NCBI RefSeq assembly: GCF_021602155.1
Contig: NZ_BQHY01000015.1
Span: 62,001 to 126,000, forward strand
Direction of reading: 5' to 3'
Source of the DNA: Pseudomonas parakoreensis
Lineage (GTDB): Bacteria; Pseudomonadota; Gammaproteobacteria; Pseudomonadales; Pseudomonadaceae
Length of the DNA: 64,000 nt
Shown: piece after piece, positions 8,684 through 17,780 of the stretch
How the letters are laid out: the number at the start of each line of letters is the position of its first letter
Numbering within the stretch: position 1 is the stretch's first letter
Program-made: the position numbers and the translations under genes
Notes under the pieces: model-generated
What the model was told of the DNA's origin: nothing
Databases searched by the model: none
What the model saw: only the letters and a program-made list of their open reading frames with translations

Positions 8684-10459
8684 ATGTGGCTCTTGGTTCT
8701 CGCTTATCTGGGCGGTGTGCTGACGATCGTCAGTCCGTGCATCCTGCCTGTTCTGCCTTTTGTCTTCGCTCGCAGCGGGCAGCCGTTTATCAAGAGTGGC
8801 TTGCCGCTATTGACCGGGATGGCGCTGACTTTCGCCCTCGTCGCCACACTGGCGGCGGTGGGCGGCGGTTGGGTGGTGCAAGTCAATCAGTACGGGCGCT
8901 GGCTCGCGTTGCTGTTCGTTGCACTGTTCGGGCTGACGCTGCTGCTGCCACGCCTCGCCGAGCGCCTGACGCGACCGCTGGTCTCGGCCGGCAGTCGGCT
9001 GTCCGAAGCCGCGGGCCAGGACAATCGTCCGCGTCCCGGCGCCTCGTTTCTGATCGGTGTTGCCACGGGGCTGCTCTGGGCGCCGTGCGCCGGGCCCATC
9101 CTCGGTTTGATTCTGACCGGCGCCGCGCTGCAAGGGGCAAGCATCGCCACCACGCTGTTGTTGCTCGCCTACGCGGCGGGCGCCGCGACTTCACTGGCGG
9201 CGGCGCTGCTGCTGGGCGGTAAGGTGTTTGCGTTGATGAAGCGCTCGATTGGCACCGGTGAATGGATCCGGCGCGGGTTGGGGGCGGCGATGCTCGCGGG
9301 TGTCGCGGCGATTGCGCTGGGCCTCGATACCGGGCTGTTGGCGCGGCTGTCGACGGCGTCCACGGGCGGCATTGAACAGGCACTGGTGGGCCAACTCTCC
9401 GGCAAATCTCCCGCTGGCAACGGCACGATGGTGGCGCAGATTCCCGCGGCGGGCGCAGCCATGAAAGTCGCCGACAAGGCTCCGGGTACATTGCCAGTCG
9501 AAGGCCACTTACCGCCGCTCAACGGCGCCGTGCAATGGCTCAATTCGCCACCGCTGGACGCTCAGGCATTAAAGGGCAAAGTGGTGCTGGTGGATTTCTG
9601 GACCTACTCCTGCATCAACTGCCTGCGCACGCTGCCGTACGTCAAAGCGTGGGCCGAGAAGTACCGCGATCAAGGCCTGGTGGTGATCGGCGTGCACGCC
9701 CCGGAGTTCGCTTTCGAGCGCGATGTGGGCAATGTCACTAAGGCCATGAAGGAGCTGGGCATCAACTACCCGGTGGCCATCGATAACGACTACAAGATCT
9801 GGCGCGCTTTCAACAACGAATACTGGCCGGCGCATTATTTTGCCGATGCTCAGGGACGGATTCGTTACCACCATTTTGGCGAAGGCGACTACGCCGAATC
9901 GGAGCGGGTCATCCAGCAGTTACTGCGTGAAGCCGGGGCGAAAACCGTCGCCGACGGCTTGATCAACGCTGACGCCCAAGGCGTGCAACAGGCGCCGGAT
10001 ATGAATCAGGTGCTGTCACCGGAAACCTATGTCGGCTACCAGCGTGCGGAACATTTCGTACCGGAAACCGGCCTGGTGCCTGACAAGGTGGCGACCTATA
10101 ACCCACCGGTCAACCTGACGCTGAATGACTGGAGCCTTGGTGGCCAGTGGGCCGTCGGTGCCGAACGCGCTACCGCCAGCGCGCCGGCCAGCCGCATCGT
10201 CTATCGCTTCCATGCCCGCGACCTGCATCTGGTGCTGGGCCCGGGGGCGGATGGCAAACCGGTGCGTTTCAAAGTGTCGATTGATGGTCAGGCGCCAGGT
10301 GATGCCCACGGTGTCGATGTCGCCGCGGATGGCAGCGGCCGTGTGACCGAGCAGCGCCTGTACCAATTGGTGCGGCAAACCGATGCGGTGAAGGATCGGA
10401 CCTTCACCATCGAATTTCTTGACCCGGGCGTATCGGCTTACGCCTTCACCTTCGGCTGA
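8684..10459 (+). CDS. dipZ: DipZ-type thiol reductant carrier (CcdA-thioredoxin fusion)
   Basis: A 591-aa inner-membrane protein in three parts. Residues 1-235 are a CcdA-like membrane domain with the paired redox cysteines C19 (VSPCILPVLP) and C135 (LWAPCAGP). Residues about 265-420 are a periplasmic TlpA-like thioredoxin domain with C310-I-N-C313. The C-terminal 150 residues match the beta-rich end found in DipZ proteins. It carries electrons from cytoplasmic thioredoxin to periplasmic partners. Sitting between exported MsrB and MsrA, its likely clients are these two reductases. Confidence 0.93.
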   Translation: MWLLVLAYLGGVLTIVSPCILPVLPFVFARSGQPFIKSGLPLLTGMALTFALVATLAAVGGGWVVQVNQYGRWLALLFVALFGLTLLLPRLAERLTRPLVSAGSRLSEAAGQDNRPRPGASFLIGVATGLLWAPCAGPILGLILTGAALQGASIATTLLLLAYAAGAATSLAAALLLGGKVFALMKRSIGTGEWIRRGLGAAMLAGVAAIALGLDTGLLARLSTASTGGIEQALVGQLSGKSPAGNGTMVAQIPAAGAAMKVADKAPGTLPVEGHLPPLNGAVQWLNSPPLDAQALKGKVVLVDFWTYSCINCLRTLPYVKAWAEKYRDQGLVVIGVHAPEFAFERDVGNVTKAMKELGINYPVAIDNDYKIWRAFNNEYWPAHYFADAQGRIRYHHFGEGDYAESERVIQQLLREAGAKTVADGLINADAQGVQQAPDMNQVLSPETYVGYQRAEHFVPETGLVPDKVATYNPPVNLTLNDWSLGGQWAVGAERATASAPASRIVYRFHARDLHLVLGPGADGKPVRFKVSIDGQAPGDAHGVDVAADGSGRVTEQRLYQLVRQTDAVKDRTFTIEFLDPGVSAYAFTFG

Positions 10460-10474
10460 TCGGGAGTGCGCAAC

Positions 10475-11179
10475 ATGAAAGCTCAAAACAACTGGCGCCG
10501 TGTGTTGCTCGGTGTCGCCATGGCGGGTGTGATCGGCCAATGCTCGGCGTTCTCTTTCGGTGCAGAGGACGCGGTGGTCATCCCGCCGCCAGCCCTCGAC
10601 GAAACCACTCAGGCGCACAGCGAAACGGCGGTGTTCGCCGGTGGTTGCTTCTGGGGTGTGCAAGGGGTTTTCCAGCACGTCAAAGGCGTGCAGAAAGCCG
10701 TCTCGGGTTATGCCGGCGGCGCGGCGGATACGGCGGAGTATGAACGGGTCAGCGCAGGCGACACCGGTCATGCCGAGTCAGTGCAAGTCACCTTCGATCC
10801 GACGCAAGTCAGCTACGGCAGCCTGCTGCAGATCTACTTCTCGGTGGCCCACAACCCGACCGAACTCAACCGCCAGGGGCCGGACAGCGGTACGCAATAT
10901 CGCTCGGCATTGTTCCCGGTCAACGCCGATCAACAACGGGTGGCGCAGGCCTACATCGCCCAACTCGACGCGGCGCATGCCTACAGCAAACCGATCGTTA
11001 CGAAACTGGAAACCTACAACGGTTTCTACCCGGCGGAGGACTACCACCAGGACTTCCTGACCGAACATCCGACTTATCCGTACATCGTGATCAACGACAT
11101 GCCCAAGGTCGCGCAGTTGAAGCAATTGTTCGCGCAGCGTTATCAGGAGAAGCCGGTGTTGGTGAAAAGCGGGAGTTGA
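10475..11179 (+). CDS. msrA: Peptide-methionine (S)-S-oxide reductase, exported
   Basis: MsrA (234 aa) reduces the S-epimer of methionine sulfoxide. The catalytic cysteine is C58 in the family motif GGCFWG, and the domain runs to about residue 215. The first 30 residues (MKAQNNWRRVLLGVAMAGVI, then an A-rich end) look like a Sec-type signal peptide, so this copy works outside the cytoplasm. ATG 10475 is chosen over GTG 10466 because GGGAG lies eight bases before it. It follows dipZ by 15 bases and completes an exported repair operon. Confidence 0.95.
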   Translation: MKAQNNWRRVLLGVAMAGVIGQCSAFSFGAEDAVVIPPPALDETTQAHSETAVFAGGCFWGVQGVFQHVKGVQKAVSGYAGGAADTAEYERVSAGDTGHAESVQVTFDPTQVSYGSLLQIYFSVAHNPTELNRQGPDSGTQYRSALFPVNADQQRVAQAYIAQLDAAHAYSKPIVTKLETYNGFYPAEDYHQDFLTEHPTYPYIVINDMPKVAQLKQLFAQRYQEKPVLVKSGS

Positions 11180-11180
11180 T

Positions 11181-11594
11181 TCAGATGTGTTGCTTAAGCC
11201 TCGGGCGCTCCATGGCAATCACCGATGTTTCAAACCCCAAACTGGCAAAAAACGCCTCCGCACCTTCACGTCCGGCGCGCAGTACCCAAGTGATCTCCGG
11301 GTTGTCACCCATGACATGCTCGACCAGCGCGCGGCCGACGCCGGCGCGTCGATACTGGTCATCGACCACGACCATCGACAGATAGCCGTTGGACAAACCA
11401 TCGGTGATGCCTCGGGCGAAACCGATGATCTTCTCGCCGCTCAGTGCGACGGCAGTGCGTTGGGAGTTTTCGATGAGTTGAGCGAAGTAGTCGCTGGAGC
11501 CTGTTCGGTGGCTCCAGCCATTTTGCCCAAGAAACAGCCGAACTGGCTCCACTTCGTCGGGCAACAGATCGCGTACGGTAAGGTCGTTTTTCAT
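11181..11594 (-). CDS. GNAT-family N-acetyltransferase
   Basis: A small acyl-CoA transferase (137 aa from the ATG at 11594). The acetyl-CoA loop is visible as VVDDQYRRAGVGRALVEHV, and the C-terminus AEAFFASLGFET is the usual last GNAT helix and strand. The substrate cannot be told. Upstream in-frame starts at 11606 (ATG) and 11618 (TTG) exist; the AAGG at about 12 bases upstream favours 11594. The gene ends one base after msrA on the opposite strand. Confidence 0.85.
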   Translation of the reverse strand: MKNDLTVRDLLPDEVEPVRLFLGQNGWSHRTGSSDYFAQLIENSQRTAVALSGEKIIGFARGITDGLSNGYLSMVVVDDQYRRAGVGRALVEHVMGDNPEITWVLRAGREGAEAFFASLGFETSVIAMERPRLKQHI

Positions 11595-11647
11595 CGATAG
11601 CAGCATCCTTGTCGGCAATCATCGGAGCGTAGTCGATAGCAACCGGG

Positions 11648-12553
11648 TCAGGATCTGCCCCAGGTTTTCATCGCGAACTCGACGAAGCGCCGCAGCTTGG
11701 GCAAACGATAACGATCCGGCGCGTACAGCAAATGCAACGGACGGCTCGGTGGCTGGTAATCGGGGATCACCGTCACCAGTTTGCCGTCGCGCAGGTCCTG
11801 TTCCACCAGCGCGTCCGGCAGCATGACGATGCCCATGCCGGTGCGCGCTGCCTGATGCAGGCCGGCCGAGGTGTTCATCAGCATCGGGCCGCTGACGTCG
11901 ACCAGAATCTCTCCGTGCGGGCCGCTGAGGCGCCAGCGTTTTTCCACCGATTGCCAGTCGTCGCCGGCAGGGTAGGCGAACGACAGGCAGTCGTGTTGTT
12001 GCAGGTCGTTCGGGGTGATCGGCATGCCGCGCCGGGCGACATAGGCCGGCGAGGCGCACACGGTCAGGGTGTAGTCGATCAGCGGCCGGGCGATCAGGTT
12101 CGACTGCTCGAAATGCCCCAGCCGAAACGCCACGTCGAGGCCACTTTCCAGCAGGTCCGGTCGGCTGTTGGTCAGCACCACATCCATTTTCACCTGCGGG
12201 TATTGCAGGGAAAACTCGCTGAGTGCCGGGGCCAGGCGTTCGACGCCAAAGGTCAGCGGCGCGGTGATGCGCAGCAGGCCACGGGGTTCATCAAGGGCCT
12301 GTTCGGCGAGACGTTCGGAGTCGGCCACCAAACCCAGAACGTCCAGACAGCGCTGGTAGTAAACGCTGCCGAATTCGGTCAGCCGCTGGCGGCGGGTGGT
12401 GCGCTGCAGCAGCTGCACGCCGAGCCGTTGCTCCAGTGCGCGCAGGTGATTTCCGACCATGGTGGTGGACATTTCGCACTGCAACGCGGCCGCCGTCATG
12501 CTTCCGGCTTCCACGACCTTCACGTAGACGCTCATCGCCTGCAACAGGTCCAT
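11648..12553 (-). CDS. LysR-family transcriptional regulator
   Basis: A 301-aa LysR regulator of the AaeR/CrgA-like subgroup: N-terminal winged helix (FVKVVEAG-type start, here YVKVVEAGSMTAAALQCEMS at about residues 10-29, with the recognition helix around 30-48), a linker helix and a periplasmic-binding-protein-like effector domain (about 90-295). ATG 12553 is preferred over an in-frame TTG six bases upstream. It is divergent from the aminotransferase gene at 12656 with 102 bases between, so it may control that gene. The effector is unknown. Confidence 0.92.
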   Translation of the reverse strand: MDLLQAMSVYVKVVEAGSMTAAALQCEMSTTMVGNHLRALEQRLGVQLLQRTTRRQRLTEFGSVYYQRCLDVLGLVADSERLAEQALDEPRGLLRITAPLTFGVERLAPALSEFSLQYPQVKMDVVLTNSRPDLLESGLDVAFRLGHFEQSNLIARPLIDYTLTVCASPAYVARRGMPITPNDLQQHDCLSFAYPAGDDWQSVEKRWRLSGPHGEILVDVSGPMLMNTSAGLHQAARTGMGIVMLPDALVEQDLRDGKLVTVIPDYQPPSRPLHLLYAPDRYRLPKLRRFVEFAMKTWGRS

Positions 12554-12655
12554 TATCAAGCTCTGCTGTTAAATGATTGAAGTTTTGCCGAGTTTATCCA
12601 GTTCTGGTGGCTAACCATACTGCAAACACACCGACCTTCACTGGAGTTTGAAGTC

Positions 12656-13828
12656 ATGACCGCCGCCCTGATGAACACCTACCAACCGCTGGCCTTGAGT
12701 TTCACCAGAGGCCTGGGCACTCGCCTGTGGGATCAGGCCGGTCGTGAATACCTGGATGCCGTCGCGGGTGTCGCGGTGACCAATGTCGGGCACTCGCATC
12801 CGCGCATCGTTGCTGCCATCAGCGAACAGGCCGCAATGCTGCTGCACACCTCCAACCTGTACAGCATCGACTGGCAGCAACAACTGGCGCGGAAACTCAC
12901 GCAGCTGTCGGGAATGGAGCGGGCGTTCTTCAACAACTCCGGCGCCGAGGCCAATGAAACCGCGCTGAAGCTGGCCCGGTTATACGGCTGGCGCAAAGGT
13001 ATCGAACAGCCGCTGGTGGTGGTCATGGCCAACGCGTTTCATGGCCGCACGTTGGGCACTTTGTCGGCCAGCGATGGCCCGGCGGTGCGGTTGGGTTTCA
13101 ATGAACTGCCGGGGGATTTCGTCAAAGTGCCTTTCGGTGATCCGGCGGCGCTGGATCAGCTGCAGCAAAAGCACGGCGCGCGCATCGTGGCGATTCTGGT
13201 CGAGCCGATCCAGGGCGAAAGCGGTGTGCAACTGGCGCCGCCCGGCTACCTCAAAGCCCTGCGTGACCTGTGCAATCGGCACGCCTGGCTGCTGATGCTC
13301 GATGAAATCCAGACCGGCATCGGCCGCACCGGCCAGTGGTTTGCGTTTCAGCATGAAGGCATCGTGCCGGACGTCATGACCCTGGCCAAAGGCCTCGGCA
13401 ACGGCGTGCCGATTGGCGCCTGTCTGGCACGGGGCAGAGCGGCGGACCTGTTCACTCCCGGCAGCCATGGCAGCACCTTCGGCGGCAACCCGCTGGCCTG
13501 CCGGGTAGGCTGCACGGTGCTGGACATCATCGAAGAACAGGGGCTGCTAGAGAATGTCCGGGTGCAGGGCGAACGCCTGCTGACCCGCCTGCGCGCCGAA
13601 CTGGCAGACAACCCCAACGTGCTGGCGATTCGCGGGCAGGGCTTGATGATTGGAATCGAGTTGAAACAGCCGATTCGCGATTTGACGCTGATTGCGGCGC
13701 GGGATCATGGGTTGCTGATCAACGTCACACGGGGCAAGACGATACGGCTGCTGCCGCCGCTGACGATTGATGAGCGGGAGGTGGGGATGATTGTCAGAGG
13801 TGTGGGGCTGGCGGTCTCAACTGACTGA
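12656..13828 (+). CDS. Class III aminotransferase, acetylornithine aminotransferase (ArgD)-like
   Basis: A PLP-dependent aminotransferase of fold type I, class III (390 aa). The PLP-binding lysine is in [14 protein letters not shown], the phosphate site in [13 protein letters not shown], the conserved Asp in [14 protein letters not shown], and the substrate-side strand in [15 protein letters not shown]. It is closest in pattern to ArgD/AruC enzymes that act on N-acetylornithine or N-succinylornithine, but related gamma-aminobutyrate or ornithine substrates cannot be excluded. The divergent LysR gene suggests inducible catabolic rather than housekeeping use; this is inference. Confidence 0.88.
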   Translation: MTAALMNTYQPLALSFTRGLGTRLWDQAGREYLDAVAGVAVTNVGHSHPRIVAAISEQAAMLLHTSNLYSIDWQQQLARKLTQLSGMERAFFNNSGAEANETALKLARLYGWRKGIEQPLVVVMANAFHGRTLGTLSASDGPAVRLGFNELPGDFVKVPFGDPAALDQLQQKHGARIVAILVEPIQGESGVQLAPPGYLKALRDLCNRHAWLLMLDEIQTGIGRTGQWFAFQHEGIVPDVMTLAKGLGNGVPIGACLARGRAADLFTPGSHGSTFGGNPLACRVGCTVLDIIEEQGLLENVRVQGERLLTRLRAELADNPNVLAIRGQGLMIGIELKQPIRDLTLIAARDHGLLINVTRGKTIRLLPPLTIDEREVGMIVRGVGLAVSTD

Positions 13829-13835
13829 GAGGCAG

Positions 13836-13982
13836 GAAATTGAACGAAGAGGCGTCCGTATTTGCACGAATTCCATTGTGCATTTCTGCGATAGATCTCA
13901 GCAGTCTTCTAGCATTGGCCGGGGAGCTTAAAAGGTAAGTCGTTGTATCGATTTCTAAAGGGTCTGGCTTTCTTTTTCGCAT
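13836..13982 (-). pseudogene. Fragment of a YefM-type antitoxin gene
   Basis: On the minus strand from 13982 the frame reads LEIDTTTYLLSSPANARRLL followed by RSIAEMHNG. This matches the C-terminal half of YefM antitoxins (Phd/YefM family), where a stretch like ETAYLLRSPANARRL is typical. The N-terminal DNA-binding half is missing and no YoeB toxin gene is seen nearby, so it is a decayed toxin-antitoxin remnant. The reading frame overlaps the end of the ArgD-like gene on the other strand. Recognition is from memory. Confidence 0.5.
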
Positions 13983-14043
13983 GGCTCTGCTTCCTGTGTA
14001 AGGGAAGCAGAGTATGAATCAGCGATTCCAGAGATGTTTCCTT

Positions 14044-14069
14044 AAAAACTGTAGTCCCCTTCCGACTAC
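14044..14069 (-). terminator. Probable intrinsic terminator of the minus-strand gene ending at 14066
   Basis: On the minus strand a 6-bp stem (GTAGTC with GACTAC, 14051-14056 and 14064-14069 on the plus strand) with a 7-base loop is followed by AGTTTTTAA. It overlaps the stop codon of the gene. Confidence 0.6.
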
Positions 14070-14479
14070 TTTGACGTCTTAAATCCGCTGTATTTGTCAG
14101 GAAGTTCGGCGCCTGTTAGCAGGCAGTCGAAAACAAGCTCCGGATCTACCTGGCACAAATATACAAACCTCAGCTCTTCCAAATTGACCAGTGTCGACTG
14201 GGCATTGACCAGAAAACGAGGCTCCTGCCATTGCTGGGCAATTACAGCAAGGGCCTGAGGCCCGCGTACGATCCATGTCGCACATCCACCAGCAATGCTT
14301 GGCAGATAACCATTGTGAAGTAGTAGGCGCAGGGCAGCCTCCAGGGTTTCAATTTCTTGCAGGTTGATCCAGCGCGCATGGGGAGCCTCGCAATCATCGC
14401 CGGCATGTACGCTGTCGCGGGTGATAAGTAATCGCGAAGGTATCGTCACTGCAATCTCACTGTGGGCAAAAGAGGCCAT
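14066..14479 (-). CDS. Protein of unknown function
   Basis: A 137-aa protein I do not recognise. It has no signal peptide or membrane helix and looks like a small soluble alpha/beta protein, with one Cys-containing stretch (GGCATWIVRGPQAL, about residues 63-77). Its start lies one base after the stop of the PhoD-like phosphatase gene on the same strand, so the two are probably co-transcribed. Base composition is somewhat less GC-rich than that of the neighbours, and the decayed antitoxin beside it suggests this is accessory DNA. Confidence 0.6.
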   Translation of the reverse strand: MASFAHSEIAVTIPSRLLITRDSVHAGDDCEAPHARWINLQEIETLEAALRLLLHNGYLPSIAGGCATWIVRGPQALAVIAQQWQEPRFLVNAQSTLVNLEELRFVYLCQVDPELVFDCLLTGAELPDKYSGFKTSK

Positions 14480-14480
14480 A

Positions 14481-16400
14481 TCAATCAGGATAATCCCCCA
14501 ACTCCGGCGCCAGCATCCGCGTCTTCACCGCCCCGTTCGAATTGTGCTGAATGATCTCGCTCGGCTGTCCCTGCGCATTGAAAAACACCTGGCCGATCCC
14601 CGCTGAATTCCACAGCCGCTCACCCGCTTCGGCATGTTCCGGGGTATAGGGCACGATGCGCATACGCCGGCGTTTGGTAAACCAGTTCAACGGCGAGCGC
14701 GGCGAATAGAGCCAGCGGTTGAGGCGGTCAAACCATTCCAGCAGGGTTTTCGGAAACTCGTTCTTGATCCCGCTGCTGGTGATCTGCCAGATCCGTGGTC
14801 CGGCCTTGCGGTGTCGGATAAGCACTTCGTAGACGAAGGAGTAATGCACATCGCCCGACAGAACCACGTAGTTTCCGGGTGTGCGAGTGTGTCGGAAAAT
14901 GTTCAGGATCACCTGCGCGGCGCCACGGTGGGCCATCCAGTTTTCCGCGTCGACCAGCAGCGGATAACCGCACCAGCTGAAAACCTTCTGCACGGTCTCG
15001 ATCAGCTTCACACCGAAGATCGGCGCGGGGGAAACGATGATCGCTGACGGATGATCCAGCAGGTCCTGCTGCAGCTCGCTCAGCGCTTCCCAGTCCAGCA
15101 AACCAGAGGGTTGCTTGAGTGCCATCTCGCTGCGCCAGCGCCGGGTGCGGGTGTCGAGCACCACCAGCGCCGGGCTGCTCGGCAACACGAAATGCCAATG
15201 CTGAAAGCGCAGCAAGTCATCGATCAGCGCGTCCTGCACCGGGCTGTCGAGATAGCGATCGTCACCGCTGGCGCTCAGGCGTCGAGTGTTCTCCAGCACA
15301 TCCCTGAACGCATCCGGATTGTTGCCCCAGCCCTGGCACAACATGTACGCGATCAAGGCGTTGCCGATGATGCGTTTGGAGAACGGATGGCCGTAGGCGG
15401 TTTCCTCCCATTGCGCGGAAAGATTCCAGTCATCGGTGATGTCGTGATCGTCGAAAATCATCAGGCTCGGCAGATGCGCCAAGGCTCGGGCAACGTTGCC
15501 CAAACCGGCCTTGAAGCCATCGATGCGGGTTTGCTCCAGGGTGTAGCGCTGCAAGCGTTCAGGCGTCAGCGCTGGAGCAGCAGGATTGATCAACCCCCAG
15601 GCAACCGGCGACCACACCAGCAAGTACATCGCCATCACTTCGGCGAAGGTCACCAGGTGATTGTCGGCGCTGCTGCTGGTGAAAATCGGTTTGCGCGCAC
15701 CGCCGAAAAAACGCTCGCGCAAGGTCTCGTTACTCTCCAGCGCCGGTAACAGATCCGCGCGGTGGTAGTAGCTGGCCGGGTGTTTGTAGAGCTTGGCGCT
15801 GTCGCTGACCACCGCGCCTTCGAGGTGTTCGTCGAACAAGCCAAGACGTTCGATCAGACAGTGAATCGCCCGCAGCATCGGCCCGGAGACGTCATCGGCG
15901 TAGATTTGGTCGCCGCTCATCATCAGCAGGGCCGGACGTTGTTGCGGATCGGTTTCGCCAGAAAGCAGTTGGTCAACGCACAGCAGACCGTCTGCCGCCG
16001 GATGATGCGGCTTGCGGCAGGAACCGTGCAGCAACTGATCGATCCGCGAACGCACGACAAGGTTCGGACAACCAGCGTTGCCGTACAGCAGATGCGGCGC
16101 CCATTCGGCGATGGGCGAGTGGCCGTCGATCAACAGGTCGTAGTCGATGCGGGTGTCGCAGGGCAGGGCGCTGTCGAGTACAACGTCGATCAGATGGACG
16201 AACGCGTGACGGCCGACGGGGATGACCGTGCATTTCCCGGCATCGAGAGGGATGTCTCCTACACCTTGCAGGCGCAGGGTCAGCGCCAGTATGCGGGTGC
16301 CGACCAGCCACAGGACGATTCGCGTCGGTTCCAACCGGCGCAGCAGCGGGCCGGCCAAGACAGGAGGCAACGGATTCAGGTCAGCAGGTATCGAGGACAT
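14481..16400 (-). CDS. PhoD-like metallophosphatase family protein
   Basis: A 639-aa protein related to PhoD-type alkaline phosphatases/phosphodiesterases. Metal-site motifs are visible in order: MMSGDQIYADD, then IFDDHDITDDW, then VVLSGDVHYSF, the arrangement of this metallophosphoesterase fold. There is no clear signal peptide, unlike classical PhoD, so it may act in the cytoplasm; some relatives are annotated as alkaline phosphatase family proteins of unknown substrate. I chose ATG 16400; a GTG at 16424 would add eight residues. It lies between two unknown genes on the same strand. Confidence 0.8.
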   Translation of the reverse strand: MSSIPADLNPLPPVLAGPLLRRLEPTRIVLWLVGTRILALTLRLQGVGDIPLDAGKCTVIPVGRHAFVHLIDVVLDSALPCDTRIDYDLLIDGHSPIAEWAPHLLYGNAGCPNLVVRSRIDQLLHGSCRKPHHPAADGLLCVDQLLSGETDPQQRPALLMMSGDQIYADDVSGPMLRAIHCLIERLGLFDEHLEGAVVSDSAKLYKHPASYYHRADLLPALESNETLRERFFGGARKPIFTSSSADNHLVTFAEVMAMYLLVWSPVAWGLINPAAPALTPERLQRYTLEQTRIDGFKAGLGNVARALAHLPSLMIFDDHDITDDWNLSAQWEETAYGHPFSKRIIGNALIAYMLCQGWGNNPDAFRDVLENTRRLSASGDDRYLDSPVQDALIDDLLRFQHWHFVLPSSPALVVLDTRTRRWRSEMALKQPSGLLDWEALSELQQDLLDHPSAIIVSPAPIFGVKLIETVQKVFSWCGYPLLVDAENWMAHRGAAQVILNIFRHTRTPGNYVVLSGDVHYSFVYEVLIRHRKAGPRIWQITSSGIKNEFPKTLLEWFDRLNRWLYSPRSPLNWFTKRRRMRIVPYTPEHAEAGERLWNSAGIGQVFFNAQGQPSEIIQHNSNGAVKTRMLAPELGDYPD

Positions 16401-16472
16401 TCGCAGGCAAGGCTCAAGGCGCACAGGCTGGCGATGATAGCGCAGCCGGCGCCTTGAACCCTTAAACGAGGC

Positions 16473-17204
16473 TTAAGCGTCAGCCTTCTGCAGCTTCAGC
16501 GCCAGCAGTCGCCATTCGCTGGAAGCGGGTTGCTCCTGCACCGAGCATTCGAAGCGATAAGTGACGTCATCGCCATTCATGTTGCGTGCAGTGACCTTGT
16601 TGCTGAGGGTGTAGACCTGGCCCTTAAAGCGTTGAGTAACCACGGCGGTGCTGTCAGCGAAGCGCGCCGACGCCGGGAAGCGCAAGGCACCGGTCACGTA
16701 AGGGCTGCACATGACATACGCGAGCATCGATTTGTCGCTGTCGGCATGCTGAGCAAGCTTGTCGCGCAGCGCGCTGAACGCTTTGCGGCCCTGCGCGTCG
16801 CTCTGATCCAGAACGGTTTTTTCGGACATCGATTTCGGTGCCCGGTTGGCGTAGTTTGGCAGCAGTGCAGAGTCGCGGGGCGAAGGCTGATTGTCGGGCT
16901 CGATAGCGGCAAACCCCGGAGCATTTTCCAGTGCCACGGCCGTCGAATCCGACTCGGCTTCCGGCAGCAGGCTGGTGGTCACTTCGTTCTGGGTAATCAC
17001 CTCTTCGGTGGGCGCCCGTTTGGGCTTATGCGCCGACGGGAACAACGACAGGAAGATCGACAGCACCACCATGCCGACGATAAAACCGCCCGCCGCGCCA
17101 ACGATGTTGCCGTAAAACAGATTCCAGCTGCCGCGGTTTTTCACCACCCAGCGCCACATGAAACCCCAGGCCGCAACAAATGCCAGAAAACTCAGAAACT
17201 CCAT
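16473..17204 (-). CDS. Unknown membrane protein, paralogue of the gene at 17315
   Basis: A 243-aa protein with two N-terminal membrane helices (about residues 3-20 and 30-55) around a short loop VVKNRGSWN, a low-complexity acidic linker (about 60-120) and a soluble C-terminal domain (about 130-243) with a cysteine pair (C168, C222). The helical part resembles the protein encoded at 17315-17689 (shared patterns W.W.VV..RG.WNL, N..GAA.G.IVG.VV), so the two are paralogues. The soluble domain is unique to this copy. Function unknown; it is upstream of the PhoD-like gene on the same strand. Confidence 0.7.
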   Translation of the reverse strand: MEFLSFLAFVAAWGFMWRWVVKNRGSWNLFYGNIVGAAGGFIVGMVVLSIFLSLFPSAHKPKRAPTEEVITQNEVTTSLLPEAESDSTAVALENAPGFAAIEPDNQPSPRDSALLPNYANRAPKSMSEKTVLDQSDAQGRKAFSALRDKLAQHADSDKSMLAYVMCSPYVTGALRFPASARFADSTAVVTQRFKGQVYTLSNKVTARNMNGDDVTYRFECSVQEQPASSEWRLLALKLQKADA

Positions 17205-17259
17205 GCGATCCTTTCCTTAACCCTTCAATAGCCTGCCAAACAGCACTCACTGGCCGTGA

Positions 17260-17335
17260 ATGCTGAGATTGGGCGGCAAGATATCAAAATAGAGGTCTGA
17301 CGCCACGAAGACATTCACATGCCGAGATTGGGCGG
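17260..17335. repeat. Short direct repeat between paralogous membrane protein genes
   Basis: A 17-base sequence at 17319-17335, which covers the last codons and stop of the upstream paralogue, recurs at 17260-17276 with one mismatch (16 of 17), a period of 59 bases. The second copy lies in front of the gene at 16473, as if left by a tandem duplication. Confidence 0.6.
17275..17306 (-). promoter_or_regulatory. Conserved upstream block of the membrane protein gene at 16473
   Basis: This 32-base block matches the block at 17749-17780 at 24 positions without gaps. Each lies about 60-70 bases upstream of one of the two paralogous genes, on the same strand. It includes TCTATTTTGATATC read on the minus strand, which could hold a -10 element; the promoter assignment is inference. 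Confidence 0.45.
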
Positions 17336-17689
17336 ATTGATCTGAACAAAAAACATGATCGCCGTGATGCCGGCCACAACGCCGCAAAGGCCGGCCAGCA
17401 GCTGACGCGCAACGGGATGTTCGACTTGCGAGCGACGGGCCACCAGCATCCATACGCCGGTCAGCGCCGCAGCAGTCGCGAGCATTTCCAGAAGCGATCC
17501 CATGACCCCCGGGACCGGTGGCCGGCTGGAGCCGAACAGACCGACACAAAGCTGCGAAACCACCAAGCCAACAATCATGCCGCTGGCCGCCCCCAACACA
17601 TTCGCGAGTAGCAGATTCCACGCACCACGCTGCCTGACGACCCAGACCCACATGCCTATCCAGGCGATAAAGAAAAACGCTACATCCAT
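17315..17689 (-). CDS. Small unknown membrane protein, paralogue of the gene at 16473
   Basis: A 124-aa protein, nearly all hydrophobic, with about four membrane helices (residues about 2-18, 27-50, 60-78 and 90-112). The first half is similar to the N-terminus of the protein encoded at 16473. I chose ATG 17689, which has AAGGA eight bases upstream; the in-frame ATG at 17698 sits directly on that site. No catalytic motif is visible. It is divergent from the secreted protein gene at 17808. Confidence 0.65.
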   Translation of the reverse strand: MDVAFFFIAWIGMWVWVVRQRGAWNLLLANVLGAASGMIVGLVVSQLCVGLFGSSRPPVPGVMGSLLEMLATAAALTGVWMLVARRSQVEHPVARQLLAGLCGVVAGITAIMFFVQINPPNLGM

Positions 17690-17748
17690 CGTATCCATCC
17701 TTCGAACCAGTCGCGGTACAAACACTCGGCACCTTGCCGACAGTGGAC

Positions 17749-17780
17749 GGCACGATAGCAAAATAGTAGCTTCGCGCCAC
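17749..17780 (-). promoter_or_regulatory. Conserved upstream block of the membrane protein gene at 17315
   Basis: The second copy of the block described at 17275-17306. On the minus strand TTGAAG (plus-strand 17784-17789) and TATTTT are 18 bases apart, which would fit a weak sigma70 promoter for the gene at 17315. Confidence 0.45.
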
